Positions 1 to 7,406 of a DNA stretch of 64,000 nucleotides are shown in pieces. A model generated the notes under the pieces. It was given only the letters and a program-made list of their open reading frames with translations, searched no databases and was not told the DNA's origin. The translations under genes and the position numbers were made by a program. Positions within the stretch are counted from its first letter, which is position 1. Every line of letters begins with the position of its first letter. The DNA is from JAKAXS01 sp041940525 (GTDB lineage Bacteria > Pseudomonadota > Alphaproteobacteria > Rhizobiales > Hyphomicrobiaceae): contig JBGTSB010000005.1 of assembly GCA_041940525.1 (NCBI GenBank), positions 1 through 64,000 on the forward strand. Direction: 5' to 3'.

Positions 1-485
1 TCGTCCAGCACGAGCACTTCAGTGCCCGACAGGTCGGCGTTGCCTTCATCGAGGTGCTGCTGCAGCCGGCCGGGGGTGGCCACAAGAATATCGACGCCGC
101 GGCTCAGGGCCCTGATCTGCGCGCGATGGGACACACCACCGAAGACCAGCGCAACGCTGACGTTCAAGTGGCGGCCGTACGTTTTAAAGCTCTGCGCAAT
201 CTGCGTCGCCAGTTCGCGTGTCGGCGAGAGTATGAGCGCCCGGGCGCCACGGCGTAGCGGCGGGCGGCGGTTTGCGGCCAGGCGGTTGAGGATCGGCAGC
301 GCGAAGGCTGCGGTCTTGCCGGTTCCCGTTTGGGCGATGCCAAACAGGTCGCAGCCTTCCAAAACGGCTGGAATGGCTTGAGCCTGAATGGGCGTCGGCG
401 TGGTGTAGCCTTGGTCTTTCAGGGATTTCAGAAGGGCCGGATGCAGCCCCAGTTCAGTAAAAGTCGTCAATCGTTCGTCTTTCAT
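1..485 (-). CDS. DEAD-box RNA helicase, N-terminal half (truncated by window edge)
   Basis: ATP-dependent RNA helicase of the DEAD-box superfamily (RhlE/DbpA-like), expected to unwind short RNA duplexes in ribosome assembly or mRNA turnover. The reverse strand gives about 161 residues starting MKDERLTTFTELGLHPALL. The Q-motif region (GYTTPTPIQAQAI), Walker A (AQTGTGKT), motif Ia (SPTRELATQI), the GG motif and motif Ib (TPGRLQQ) appear in order, and the window ends inside motif II (VLVLDE). The C-terminal helicase lobe lies outside, so the subfamily cannot be fixed. The ATG has only a weak upstream ribosome-binding site. Confidence 0.93.
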   Translation of the reverse strand, partial: MKDERLTTFTELGLHPALLKSLKDQGYTTPTPIQAQAIPAVLEGCDLFGIAQTGTGKTAAFALPILNRLAANRRPPLRRGARALILSPTRELATQIAQSFKTYGRHLNVSVALVFGGVSHRAQIRALSRGVDILVATPGRLQQHLDEGNADLSGTEVLVLD

Positions 486-818
486 AGGCGGGCGCGCGCC
501 ATACGTGCGGACAGGCGCGTGCCTGCCGTACGAGCGTAAAACGCGTAGACCCAACGGACGCCCCGCGTGGCCTGGGCTGTCATTAAGAGAAAAGTGTCAG
601 AGGCGCTCAACAGGAGGACGGGTGATGACCCGGTCAGGGCCTCGAGACCTTAGTGTCCATTCACGCGGCTGGAGCGCCGATGGCCGTTCAAGCTTGCCTT
701 GAACGATGGCCAGCTTATTTCACGGCACCGCACAAAAAACAAGGCCCCTGCGGCAGGGTGTTTCATGTGGGTTATGCAAGGGTGGCCTAGGAGACAGCGA
801 GACCTGTCTCACCGCCGC
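486..818. other. Intergenic region with hairpins, no gene seen
   Basis: No convincing reading frame. It holds the upstream region of the helicase gene and the 3' flank of the peroxiredoxin gene. Inverted repeats seen: GTTCAAG/CTTGAAC at 686-704 with flanking GGCC arms, and GAGACAG/CTGTCTC at 791-810. A terminator-like hairpin is listed separately. Confidence 0.6.
734..758 (-). terminator. Probable Rho-independent terminator of the araC-prx transcript
   Basis: Read on the minus strand, a CCCTG-CCG-CAGGG hairpin is followed by GCCTTG and a run of six T (plus strand A-run 734-739). It lies about 60 bases beyond the peroxiredoxin stop codon. The stem is short, so confidence is moderate. Confidence 0.5.
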
Positions 819-1391
819 TCAGCGCTTCAGCCAATCGATCACGTTGCTGGCGTTCTGATCGGGCGGGAAGACCGGGTAGAAGATGTGCTCGATTCTATGG
901 TCAGAAATGATCATCGTGAGGCGTTTTAGGAGACGCATGCCAGCGGTCTCGAATGTTGGCAGCTGCAATGCCGCCGTTAGCTGCAAGCCGCTATCAGACA
1001 GGAGCGGGAACGGCAGGTGCAGACGTTCGGCGGCCTCTCGCTGATCGTCGGCCGTTTGCGTGGACAGGCCAAAGAGGTGATCGACGCCCAACGCTTTCAG
1101 ATCGGCGAAGTGATCGCGAAACGCGCACGACTGAGGTGTACATCCGCGTGCGCCAGGCAGCATGTCCCAATTGTCCGGCAGCGGCACGTCCGGCCTTCCG
1201 GTCATCGGATAGGCGTAAATCACAATCGTGCCTGACAGCGCAGCGATATCGACCATTCCTCCGGCGGTTGATGGCAGCGCAACAGACGGGATCGAGCTGC
1301 CGATGAGATGGTCAGCCGCGCCATCGTTCTCAGGTGCGGGGATGGCCGACCAGTCGACCTGTAGGAGGTTTGTCTGCTTCACCGTTGTCAT
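819..1391 (-). CDS. Peroxiredoxin (AhpC/TSA-redoxin fold)
   Basis: Thiol peroxidase-like protein of about 190 residues that would reduce hydrogen peroxide or organic peroxides. The fold is recognised from IPSVALPSTAGG, then VIYAYPMTGRP and GARGCTPQSCAFRDH, which carries the likely redox cysteines, then LPFPLLSD. The usual PxxxTxxC active-site motif is not present in standard form; the cysteines sit in GCTPQSC, as in the short redoxins found in many proteobacteria. The start ATG overlaps the stop of the AraC gene (ATGA), which implies translational coupling. The pair suggests a regulator co-expressed with a detoxifying enzyme. Confidence 0.85.
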   Translation of the reverse strand: MTTVKQTNLLQVDWSAIPAPENDGAADHLIGSSIPSVALPSTAGGMVDIAALSGTIVIYAYPMTGRPDVPLPDNWDMLPGARGCTPQSCAFRDHFADLKALGVDHLFGLSTQTADDQREAAERLHLPFPLLSDSGLQLTAALQLPTFETAGMRLLKRLTMIISDHRIEHIFYPVFPPDQNASNVIDWLKR

Positions 1392-2149
1392 CTCGCCTTT
1401 AAGCCTCGCGATGCGGGAGCGCCGAACGTGCGGCGAAACTCGCGTGAGAAGTGTGCTTGATCGTAGAAACCGGCGTTGAGCGCTGCGTCGACAAGCCGGC
1501 TGCCGTTGCAGACATCCTTGATGGCGCGGCGCAGACGTTGCCAAGTGCGATAGCGTCTTAACGGCACGCCGACTTCTTCAGAAAACAAGTGCTGAAACCG
1601 CGATGCTGACAGCCCGACATTGCTTGCCAGGTCAGCGACCGTGTCGCTTCGTTCGCTCGACGCGGAAAGCTGGCCGAGCACCTGACATATTCTCGGATCG
1701 ATTTGCTTCGTCGCAATTCTTTTCGAGAACCGGACGATGTCGAGCAAGGCGCCGTCTGAGGTGGCCCTCTGCTCGAAGAACTCTCTGAATAGCCGCACAT
1801 ACGTCGCCGATCCGACGAGGGCGCGCCCGGCCTCCGCGTGATTTGACAGAAGCGGCGCGAGCGCATTGGTGCCCGCGATCTCCGGTTCGACATAGAGAAC
1901 GCTCAACGGTTCGCCAGCCATGTCGAACTCATAGCGCGCGCCGGCCGGGACGACGGCGGCCTGGCAGCGCAGCCAATCTTGATCTTCAAAGCGAACGCGA
2001 AGATCGCCGTAAAGCCCGGTCAGAAGCACCGCGGTGCTATGCGCATGGACGTCGTTGCGCCCCAGCGGCCCGGCAAAAAAGGAGACTGCTCCGCCGACGT
2101 GCCAAAGATGCTCCGGGGCCGGATGCGCGCTCGTAGCAGGTTTGTACAA
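1388..2149 (-). CDS. AraC-family transcriptional regulator
   Basis: DNA-binding regulator of 253 residues. The N-terminal part resembles a cupin-like sensor (HAHSTAVLLTGLYG, VVPAGARYEF). The C-terminal ~100 residues carry the two helix-turn-helix motifs of the AraC family (VADLASNVGLSASRFQHLFSE and DAALNAGFYDQAHFSREFRR). The frame opens with TTG, preceded by GAGGAAAC; no ATG lies nearby in frame. It runs into the peroxiredoxin gene through an ATGA overlap and is divergent, across only about 64 bases, from the exported metallo-hydrolase gene, a likely target. Confidence 0.9.
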   Translation of the reverse strand: MYKPATSAHPAPEHLWHVGGAVSFFAGPLGRNDVHAHSTAVLLTGLYGDLRVRFEDQDWLRCQAAVVPAGARYEFDMAGEPLSVLYVEPEIAGTNALAPLLSNHAEAGRALVGSATYVRLFREFFEQRATSDGALLDIVRFSKRIATKQIDPRICQVLGQLSASSERSDTVADLASNVGLSASRFQHLFSEEVGVPLRRYRTWQRLRRAIKDVCNGSRLVDAALNAGFYDQAHFSREFRRTFGAPASRGLKAR

Positions 2150-2213
2150 TAAAGTTTCCTCGCCGATCGGTAGACAGGACAGCGTCTTTTACAGCTCGAT
2201 AGGTCTTATCGCT

Positions 2214-3194
2214 ATGCTCAAACTGTCCCGACGTCACGTCCTAGGTTCAGGCGCAGGCGTGGTCGCAGCGCTCGCACTGCCCGCCGTTCCCAAGGCCTTG
2301 GCCGCTGCTCCCATGCTTGGAGAGGTTTGGCCGCGCCACGTCCGGTTCAAGTTGGGCACCTTTGAGATCACGATGATCTCAGACTCCGATACGTTTATCG
2401 ATGGGCCGTGGCCGTTGATTGGCAAGAACGCTGAGAAAGCGGCGGTTGACGCGCTGATGCGCGATAATCTGCTTCCGGCCCACCGCTATCAGCCCGGCTT
2501 CACGCCAATGGTCGTCAACACGGGCAGCAAGCTCATCTTGTTTGATACCGGCAATGGCGAGCGCGGCTTCGTCGCCCGGCCGGATGGCGGCTGGCTTGCC
2601 GCGCAACTAGCGCCGGCAGGTTTCAAGCCCGACCAGTTCGACGTGGTTGTGCTGTCTCATGGACACCCTGACCATATCGGCGGCCTGATGGAAGCAGGCG
2701 CGCCTCTGTTCCCGAACGCTCAGATCGTGATTGGCTCGGCTGAGTATGACTTCTGGTCTTCCGGCAAGCCGCAGGGTGATCTCAAGACGTTCGCGCAGCT
2801 GTTTAAGGACTACGTCGTTCCTCTCGCCGAGCGGATAAAATTCATCCAGCCAGGCGACCAGATCGTGCCGGGCATCGAAGCGATCGAAAGCTTCGGTCAT
2901 ACACCTGGTCATCTCTCGTTTGATATCGACGGCGGCAAGGTGCAACGCCTGGTGTTTCTCGGCGACTGCGCGCACCATCATGTGGCATCGCTCGCGCGCC
3001 CCGATTGGCACTGCGTGTTTGACGTTGATGCGGAAAAAGGCGCGCAGACCCGCGCGCGGATGTTCGACCGGCTTGCCAACGACAAGGTCGCCGTCAGCGC
3101 CTACCACATGCCGTTCCCATCGATCGGTTATATCGAGCGCATCGGGCCGAAGAGCTACCGGTGGCTGCCGCACTCCTATCAGCTGGAGCTGTAG
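2214..3194 (+). CDS. Tat-exported metallo-beta-lactamase-fold hydrolase
   Basis: Metal-dependent hydrolase of 326 residues predicted to act in the periplasm. A twin-arginine leader (SRRHVLGSGAG, then a hydrophobic stretch ending PKALAAA) leads into the MBL fold. The zinc-binding motif HGHPDH lies near residues 150-155, and later metal ligands are visible in SFGHTPGH, FLGDCAHH and the C-terminal YHMPFP. The substrate is unknown; relatives include lactonases and other MBL-fold hydrolases. The start was chosen because it places the Tat motif at the N-terminus; longer in-frame starts add no plausible sequence. Divergent from the AraC-peroxiredoxin pair. Confidence 0.9.
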   Translation: MLKLSRRHVLGSGAGVVAALALPAVPKALAAAPMLGEVWPRHVRFKLGTFEITMISDSDTFIDGPWPLIGKNAEKAAVDALMRDNLLPAHRYQPGFTPMVVNTGSKLILFDTGNGERGFVARPDGGWLAAQLAPAGFKPDQFDVVVLSHGHPDHIGGLMEAGAPLFPNAQIVIGSAEYDFWSSGKPQGDLKTFAQLFKDYVVPLAERIKFIQPGDQIVPGIEAIESFGHTPGHLSFDIDGGKVQRLVFLGDCAHHHVASLARPDWHCVFDVDAEKGAQTRARMFDRLANDKVAVSAYHMPFPSIGYIERIGPKSYRWLPHSYQLEL

Positions 3195-3332
3195 GCTGGG
3201 CTGGGTATGAAACGGCCATGACGTGCCGACGTAGGCTCGGGCCATTTTCTTGTGTGATGTCAACGGCTCCCGCGACGTTCTGTCCGCGTGGGGCCGCGCT
3301 CGTTTTCCCCTGTTGGCGGGACACTCAGAACC

Positions 3333-3360
3333 TTGCCACCTGCTGAAATTACAGTTAAAC
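3333..3360 (+). promoter_or_regulatory. Candidate promoter of tRNA-Gln
   Basis: TTGCCA and TTAAAC spaced by 16 bases, ending 13 bases before the tRNA. Recognised by eye only. Confidence 0.35.
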
Positions 3361-3373
3361 CCTGCTGCCTTGT

Positions 3374-3448
3374 TGGGGCGTAGCCAAGTGGTAAGGCAGC
3401 GGATTTTGATTCCGCCATGCGGAGGTTCGAACCCTCCCGCCCCAGCCA
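3374..3448 (+). tRNA. tRNA-Gln (anticodon TTG), with encoded CCA
   Basis: Complete cloverleaf: acceptor TGGGGCG pairs with CGCCCCA, the D-arm is GCC...GGC, the anticodon stem GCGGA/TCCGC encloses TTTTGAT with anticodon TTG at 3406-3408, and the T-arm contains GGTTCGAAC. A G discriminator and a genomically encoded CCA follow. Reads the glutamine codon CAA. Confidence 0.97.
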
Positions 3449-3591
3449 GATCCTGCTGAATTACACCGCGAAATCCGATAGGTAGCGCTCGCAAAGCGGA
3501 ACCGTTGCGCGTGTGTAGGCGATGCCCATGGATTGGGCGAGGTCGGTTTCGCTGTGCGAGCCGATCCAGGCGGCCAGCAACAACCAACAGA

Positions 3592-3631
3592 CAAAAAAAT
3601 AGCCGGAGACCTTTCCCTCTGGTCTCCGGCT
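3592..3631 (-). terminator. Rho-independent terminator of gcrA
   Basis: On the minus strand an 11-bp perfect stem (AGCCGGAGACC and its complement, 9-base loop) is followed by ATTTTTTT. It lies about 55 bases beyond the gcrA stop codon. Confidence 0.9.
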
Positions 3632-3685
3632 TCCCCCGCTCTGCGCACCCGTAAAGGCGCGCAGGAACTTCCCCTCCAGGAAACT

Positions 3686-4267
3686 TTACTCGGCGTTGGC
3701 CGCTTCTTTGTCGGCAGCTTTGACGGCCGCTTCGATCGCTGCTGGCTTGCGCGGAGCGTTCGCCCCATCGCCGCCGCGGCGGCGCGACTGCGGCGGCTGG
3801 AAAGCGCGCCGGGCATGGAATTCGCAGTAAGGCAGACCAGGAACCTTGTTCTTTCCGCAGAAATGGAAATCAGCCAATTGCGGATCGCCGATCGGCCAAC
3901 GGCACGAACATTCCGTCAAGGTCTGGATGGACTTGCGCTCGGCCAGCGGTATGTCCAATTCCTCGACAGATGGAATGAAGGGTTCTGCTTCAGGCAGATA
4001 CAGCGCACGCAGCGCCGGATTGCCGGTTTGCGCGAACTTCGGCTTGGCAATGGCGCGTTTTCCGCCACCTGCCGGAACGGCGCGCTGGCGCGGCCGCATG
4101 ATTTTCATACGCGATGTCGTCGCGCGGCCAGAAAGCCCGAGGCGATGTACTTTACCGATGACGGCGTTGCGCGTGACACCGCCCAACCGGCCAGCGATTT
4201 GGCTGGCACTCAAGCCCTCGGCCCAGAGCTTCTTCAAAAGCTCGACACGTTCGTCATTCCAGGCCAT
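3686..4267 (-). CDS. gcrA: Cell-cycle regulator GcrA
   Basis: Transcription factor of 193 residues specific to alphaproteobacteria. In the family it binds sigma-70 RNA polymerase and activates promoters carrying CcrM-methylated GANTC sites. The signature N-terminus WNDERVELLKKLWAEGLSAS, then QIAGRLGGVTRNAVIGKVHRL, forms the helix-turn-helix. The C-terminal sigma-interacting domain is recognisable in CRWPIGDP and FCGKNKVPGLPYCEFHARRAF, with its cysteines. A basic, alanine-rich tail follows. It is divergent from argD-argF, a common rhizobial order. A strong terminator follows the gene. Confidence 0.97.
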   Translation of the reverse strand: MAWNDERVELLKKLWAEGLSASQIAGRLGGVTRNAVIGKVHRLGLSGRATTSRMKIMRPRQRAVPAGGGKRAIAKPKFAQTGNPALRALYLPEAEPFIPSVEELDIPLAERKSIQTLTECSCRWPIGDPQLADFHFCGKNKVPGLPYCEFHARRAFQPPQSRRRGGDGANAPRKPAAIEAAVKAADKEAANAE

Positions 4268-4708
4268 TTGCTTTGCTCCTCAAATGCAGATCACAACCGT
4301 CCGGAGCAAGCACACTTGCACCGGGGCACTAAGCGGCGGCAGGGAGCTGCGCATAGGCGCGAGCCGGAGCCTGATTCTCCGCTTACGAACGCTGAACTGG
4401 GGAAACTCTGAACAAAATGGCCTTGAAAGCGGCCTAACGCTTGACACTAGTCAGTGAATCGCCTTCCTCGGCGGACTGACCAAGCCACGTGCAACGCGCC
4501 GCTAACTTCGCGACATCTCGTGGCGAGCGATGGACCTAAACTACAACATCCAGTTTTCAGTCCACAAGCACCCAAATGCCTCTTGAGGGTATTGACAGGT
4601 AGACGTTGCCTCGTCGCAACATATTCGATTCGTGTGGAGATTCGCGCAAGGCCTCTTGTCAGTGGCGCAAAAAGCGCAGGGAGATTGCCCCCAGCCCGCC
4701 GCGATCGA

Positions 4709-4737
4709 TTGACAGACGCCAAGAGCGAAAGCATAAG
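4709..4737 (+). promoter_or_regulatory. Candidate sigma-70 promoter of argD
   Basis: TTGACA and CATAAG separated by 17 bases. A GAGTC methylation site overlaps the end of the -10 element. The expected transcript start lies just before a terminator-type hairpin. Confidence 0.45.
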
Positions 4738-4752
4738 AGTCCAAATCAGCGG

Positions 4753-4777
4753 GGCCGCCTGGCAAGGCGGCCTTTTT
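4753..4777 (+). terminator. Terminator-type hairpin in the argD leader
   Basis: Stem GGCCGCC/GGCGGCC with loop TGGCAA, followed directly by TTTTT. It points towards argD and ends about 30 bases before its start codon, so it would either end a small upstream RNA or attenuate argD-argF. Confidence 0.65.
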
Positions 4778-4808
4778 GCTTTGGCGATCCGCTAACGGAC
4801 TTGAAAGT

Positions 4809-6032
4809 ATGGCCGTCTTGAATGCCACCGCCCCTGCTCAGCACCATCCGGCGTCTGCCGTCATGGGCACCTACGCACGCCAAGATTTGGCGTTTGTGCG
4901 CGGAGAAGGCTCCTGGCTGATCGAGCAAGGCGGCGATCGTTACCTGGATTTTGGCGCAGGCATCGCAGTGAACTGCTTGGGCCATGCCCATCCCGCGCTG
5001 ATCAAGGCCCTGACGGATCAGGCTCAAAATCTCTGGCACACGTCCAATCTGTATCGCGTGCCTGGACAGGAAACGCTCGCCAACCGGTTGTCGAACGTCA
5101 CGTTCGCCGAACGCGTATTCTTTTGCAATTCCGGTTCAGAAGCTTGCGAAGGCGCAATTAAGGTCGCCCGCAAAGCCCACTACGCGGCAGGCCAGCCGGA
5201 ACGCAATCGCATCATCACGTTCCACGGCGCTTTCCATGGCCGCACGCTGACCGCGCTCGCAGCGGCCGGCAACGCCAAATACCTGGAAGGTTTCGGTCCA
5301 GAAGCAGACGGCTTCGATCACGTCCCGTTTATTGACCTCGACGCGGTGAAAGCCGCGATCGGACCGAACACCGCTGCCATTATGATTGAACCCGTGCAAG
5401 GAGAGGGCGGCGTGCATGTCGCCTCGCCGGACGAGCTGCGCGCGCTTCGCACCTTGTGCGATGAACACGGGCTGCTGTTGATTTTCGATGAAGTCCAGTG
5501 CGGCGTGGGCCGGACAGGCAAACTGTTCGCGCACGAGTGGGCAGGGATCACACCAGACATCATGGCAGTCGCAAAAGGCATCGGCGGCGGATTCCCGACC
5601 GGAGCAATCCTGGCAACCGCAAAAGCCGCTGAAGGCATGGTGCCCGGCACCCACGGCTCCACCTACGGCGGAAACCCGCTCGCCATGGCTGTCGCCAATG
5701 CCGTTTTAGACCAAGTTCTCGAGCCCGGTTTCATGGAGGCCGTCCAACAAAAAGCCCTGCATCTCAAGCAACATTTGGCCGGGCTGAAAGACCGCATCCC
5801 GTCGATTGTAGAAGAAGTGCGTGGTCACGGCCTGATCATGGGAATCCAGGTCAAGCCACCTGTTGCCGATGTCGTCAAAGCCGTGATCTCCGAACGCCTC
5901 CTCGTCGTCGGTGCCGCAAGCAACACCGTTCGTGTGTTACCGCCTTTGAACGTCACAGAGGAAGAGTTATCAGACGCCGCCGAGCGGCTCGGCCGCGCGT
6001 TCACGTCACTTGATCAAGCGATTTCATCATGA
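4809..6032 (+). CDS. argD: Acetylornithine aminotransferase
   Basis: PLP-dependent class-III aminotransferase of arginine biosynthesis (N-acetylglutamate semialdehyde to N-acetylornithine). It has 407 residues. Seen: FGAGIAVNCLGHAHP, the cofactor region NSGSEACEGAIK, the FDEVQCGVGRTG motif with the PLP-ring aspartate, and the Schiff-base lysine in AVAKGIGGGFP near residue 255. The start MAVLNATAP was preferred over an ATG 33 bases upstream because it is closer to family length. It overlaps argF by ATGA, so both are one operon. The leader carries a terminator hairpin. Confidence 0.95.
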   Translation: MAVLNATAPAQHHPASAVMGTYARQDLAFVRGEGSWLIEQGGDRYLDFGAGIAVNCLGHAHPALIKALTDQAQNLWHTSNLYRVPGQETLANRLSNVTFAERVFFCNSGSEACEGAIKVARKAHYAAGQPERNRIITFHGAFHGRTLTALAAAGNAKYLEGFGPEADGFDHVPFIDLDAVKAAIGPNTAAIMIEPVQGEGGVHVASPDELRALRTLCDEHGLLLIFDEVQCGVGRTGKLFAHEWAGITPDIMAVAKGIGGGFPTGAILATAKAAEGMVPGTHGSTYGGNPLAMAVANAVLDQVLEPGFMEAVQQKALHLKQHLAGLKDRIPSIVEEVRGHGLIMGIQVKPPVADVVKAVISERLLVVGAASNTVRVLPPLNVTEEELSDAAERLGRAFTSLDQAISS

Positions 6033-7018
6033 CTGTAAACTCTCTAAGCAGAAGCGCGGGACGCGCGAAGAGCGCGTCAGCGAACCAAACACCACCGAGG
6101 CACTTTCTTGACCTCGACCTGATCGATGCCGCGACACTGCGCCGTATCATTGACGCTGCGCATGAATTGAAGCGGGCCGGCAAACGCGTGCCCGATCATC
6201 TGCGCCCCAGCACGATTGCCGATGATGTGCTGGTGATGATTTTCGAAAAGCCGTCAACGCGCACCCGCATCTCGTTCGATGTCGCCATGCGTCAGCTCGG
6301 CGGCCAAAGCATCGTTCTCAACCATAACGATCTTCAACTCGGCCGCGGCGAGTCCGCAATCGATACAGCGAGAGTGATCTCCCGCTACATCGACATCATT
6401 ATGGTGCGCGCCAACTCGCACGACACGCTACGTCAACTGGCCAAGCACGCCACTGTACCTGTCATCAATGGCCTGACCGACCGGACACATCCGTGCCAGG
6501 TCATGGCAGATATTCAAACGTTCGAAGAGCATCGCGGCCCGATCGAGGGCCGGAAGATCGCGTGGATCGGGGATGGAAACAACGTGGCAGCGTCCTGGAT
6601 GCACGCCGCCGTTCGCTTCAATTTCTCGCTCGATGTTGCTTGCCCGAAAGACCTCCCGCCGCATCCGGAAATTCTTGATTGGGTCAAGCGCGAAGACACC
6701 AAAGGCCTCATCGATGTCATGCACGACACTGCACCAGCAGTAGACAACGCCGACAGCGTGGTAACCGATACCTGGGTCTCAATGGGCGACAAGGATGCGG
6801 ACCGGCGCAAGAAGCTTCTGGAGCCATTCCAAGTCGACCAAGCATTGATGGACAGAGCCAACAAAGACGCGCTCTTCATGCACTGCCTGCCCGCGTATCG
6901 CGGACATGAAGTGACAGAAGACGTGCTCGAAGGCCCGCAGTCTGTGGTGTTCGACGAAGCCGAAAACCGGCTTCACGCACAAAAGGCGATCCTGGCCTGG
7001 TGCCTTGGCGCGTTCTAA
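6029..7018 (+). CDS. argF: Ornithine carbamoyltransferase
   Basis: Anabolic OTCase of 329 residues, converting ornithine and carbamoyl phosphate to citrulline. The carbamoyl-phosphate motif KPSTRTR, the HPCQ motif, the ornithine-binding region DTWVSMGDK and the catalytic HCLPAYRG are all present. A ~25-residue polar N-terminal extension precedes the conserved HFLDLDLID. The start overlaps the argD stop. In many rhizobia the Hsp33 gene hslO follows argF; here the next gene is an SMR pump on the other strand and hslO lies about 9 kb away. Confidence 0.96.
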   Translation: MTVNSLSRSAGRAKSASANQTPPRHFLDLDLIDAATLRRIIDAAHELKRAGKRVPDHLRPSTIADDVLVMIFEKPSTRTRISFDVAMRQLGGQSIVLNHNDLQLGRGESAIDTARVISRYIDIIMVRANSHDTLRQLAKHATVPVINGLTDRTHPCQVMADIQTFEEHRGPIEGRKIAWIGDGNNVAASWMHAAVRFNFSLDVACPKDLPPHPEILDWVKREDTKGLIDVMHDTAPAVDNADSVVTDTWVSMGDKDADRRKKLLEPFQVDQALMDRANKDALFMHCLPAYRGHEVTEDVLEGPQSVVFDEAENRLHAQKAILAWCLGAF

Positions 7019-7028
7019 CGCCGGCTGG

Positions 7029-7370
7029 CTAGTGAACGATTGACTTGGAAAACACGTTGACCACAAACACTCCCGCCACGATCAGGCCAAGCCCTATGAC
7101 CGCCGGCCAATCGAGCCGTTGCCCGAAGACGCCGTAGCCGACGAGCGCGATCAGCACGATGCCGACGCCTGACCAGATGGCGTACGCGATCCCAACCGGG
7201 ATCACCTTCAAGGTGTACGACAACAAGAACAGCGATCCGAGGTAACACACCGCCATCAGCGCAGTGGGCCATGGCCGCGTGAACTGATGCGATGCTTGCA
7301 AGGCCGACGTGCCAGTCACCTCCAACCCGATCGCCAACATCAAAATCAAGAGTGCCGTCGTATGTGTCAC
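7029..7370 (-). CDS. Small multidrug resistance (SMR) family membrane protein
   Basis: Four-helix proton-coupled exporter subunit of 113 residues, expected to work as a dimer on quaternary ammonium or guanidinium-type cations. The conserved membrane glutamate is in AIGLEVTGTSALQAS (near residue 17). The TM3 signature GIAYAIWSGVGI and a final GVFVVNVFS helix are also present. It is convergent with argF. The exact SMR branch (EmrE-like or Gdx-like) cannot be decided by eye. Confidence 0.92.
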   Translation of the reverse strand: MTHTTALLILMLAIGLEVTGTSALQASHQFTRPWPTALMAVCYLGSLFLLSYTLKVIPVGIAYAIWSGVGIVLIALVGYGVFGQRLDWPAVIGLGLIVAGVFVVNVFSKSIVH

Positions 7371-7406
7371 CGGTATCTCCGCCTGCTTGATCGCCCAGCC
7401 GGCAAT

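Larger units (their letters stand above)
4268..4808. other. gcrA-argD divergent intergenic region
   Basis: No protein gene is supported. Four GANTC sites, the CcrM methylation sequence used by GcrA, are present: GATTC at 4373, GAATC at 4456, GATTC at 4627 and GAGTC at 4737. A second TTGACA lies at 4592. A promoter and a terminator-type hairpin close to argD are listed separately, so a short leader RNA or small RNA may come from here. Confidence 0.5.

Noticed and set aside
2607..3587. Long minus-strand open frame (326 residues) across the MBL gene and tRNA-Gln
   Set aside because: It is antisense to a gene with clear motifs, runs through the tRNA, and has Arg/His-rich composition typical of GC-rich shadow frames.
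3533..4411. Plus-strand open frame of 292 residues opposite gcrA
   Set aside because: gcrA on the other strand is unambiguous, and this frame crosses its terminator hairpin.
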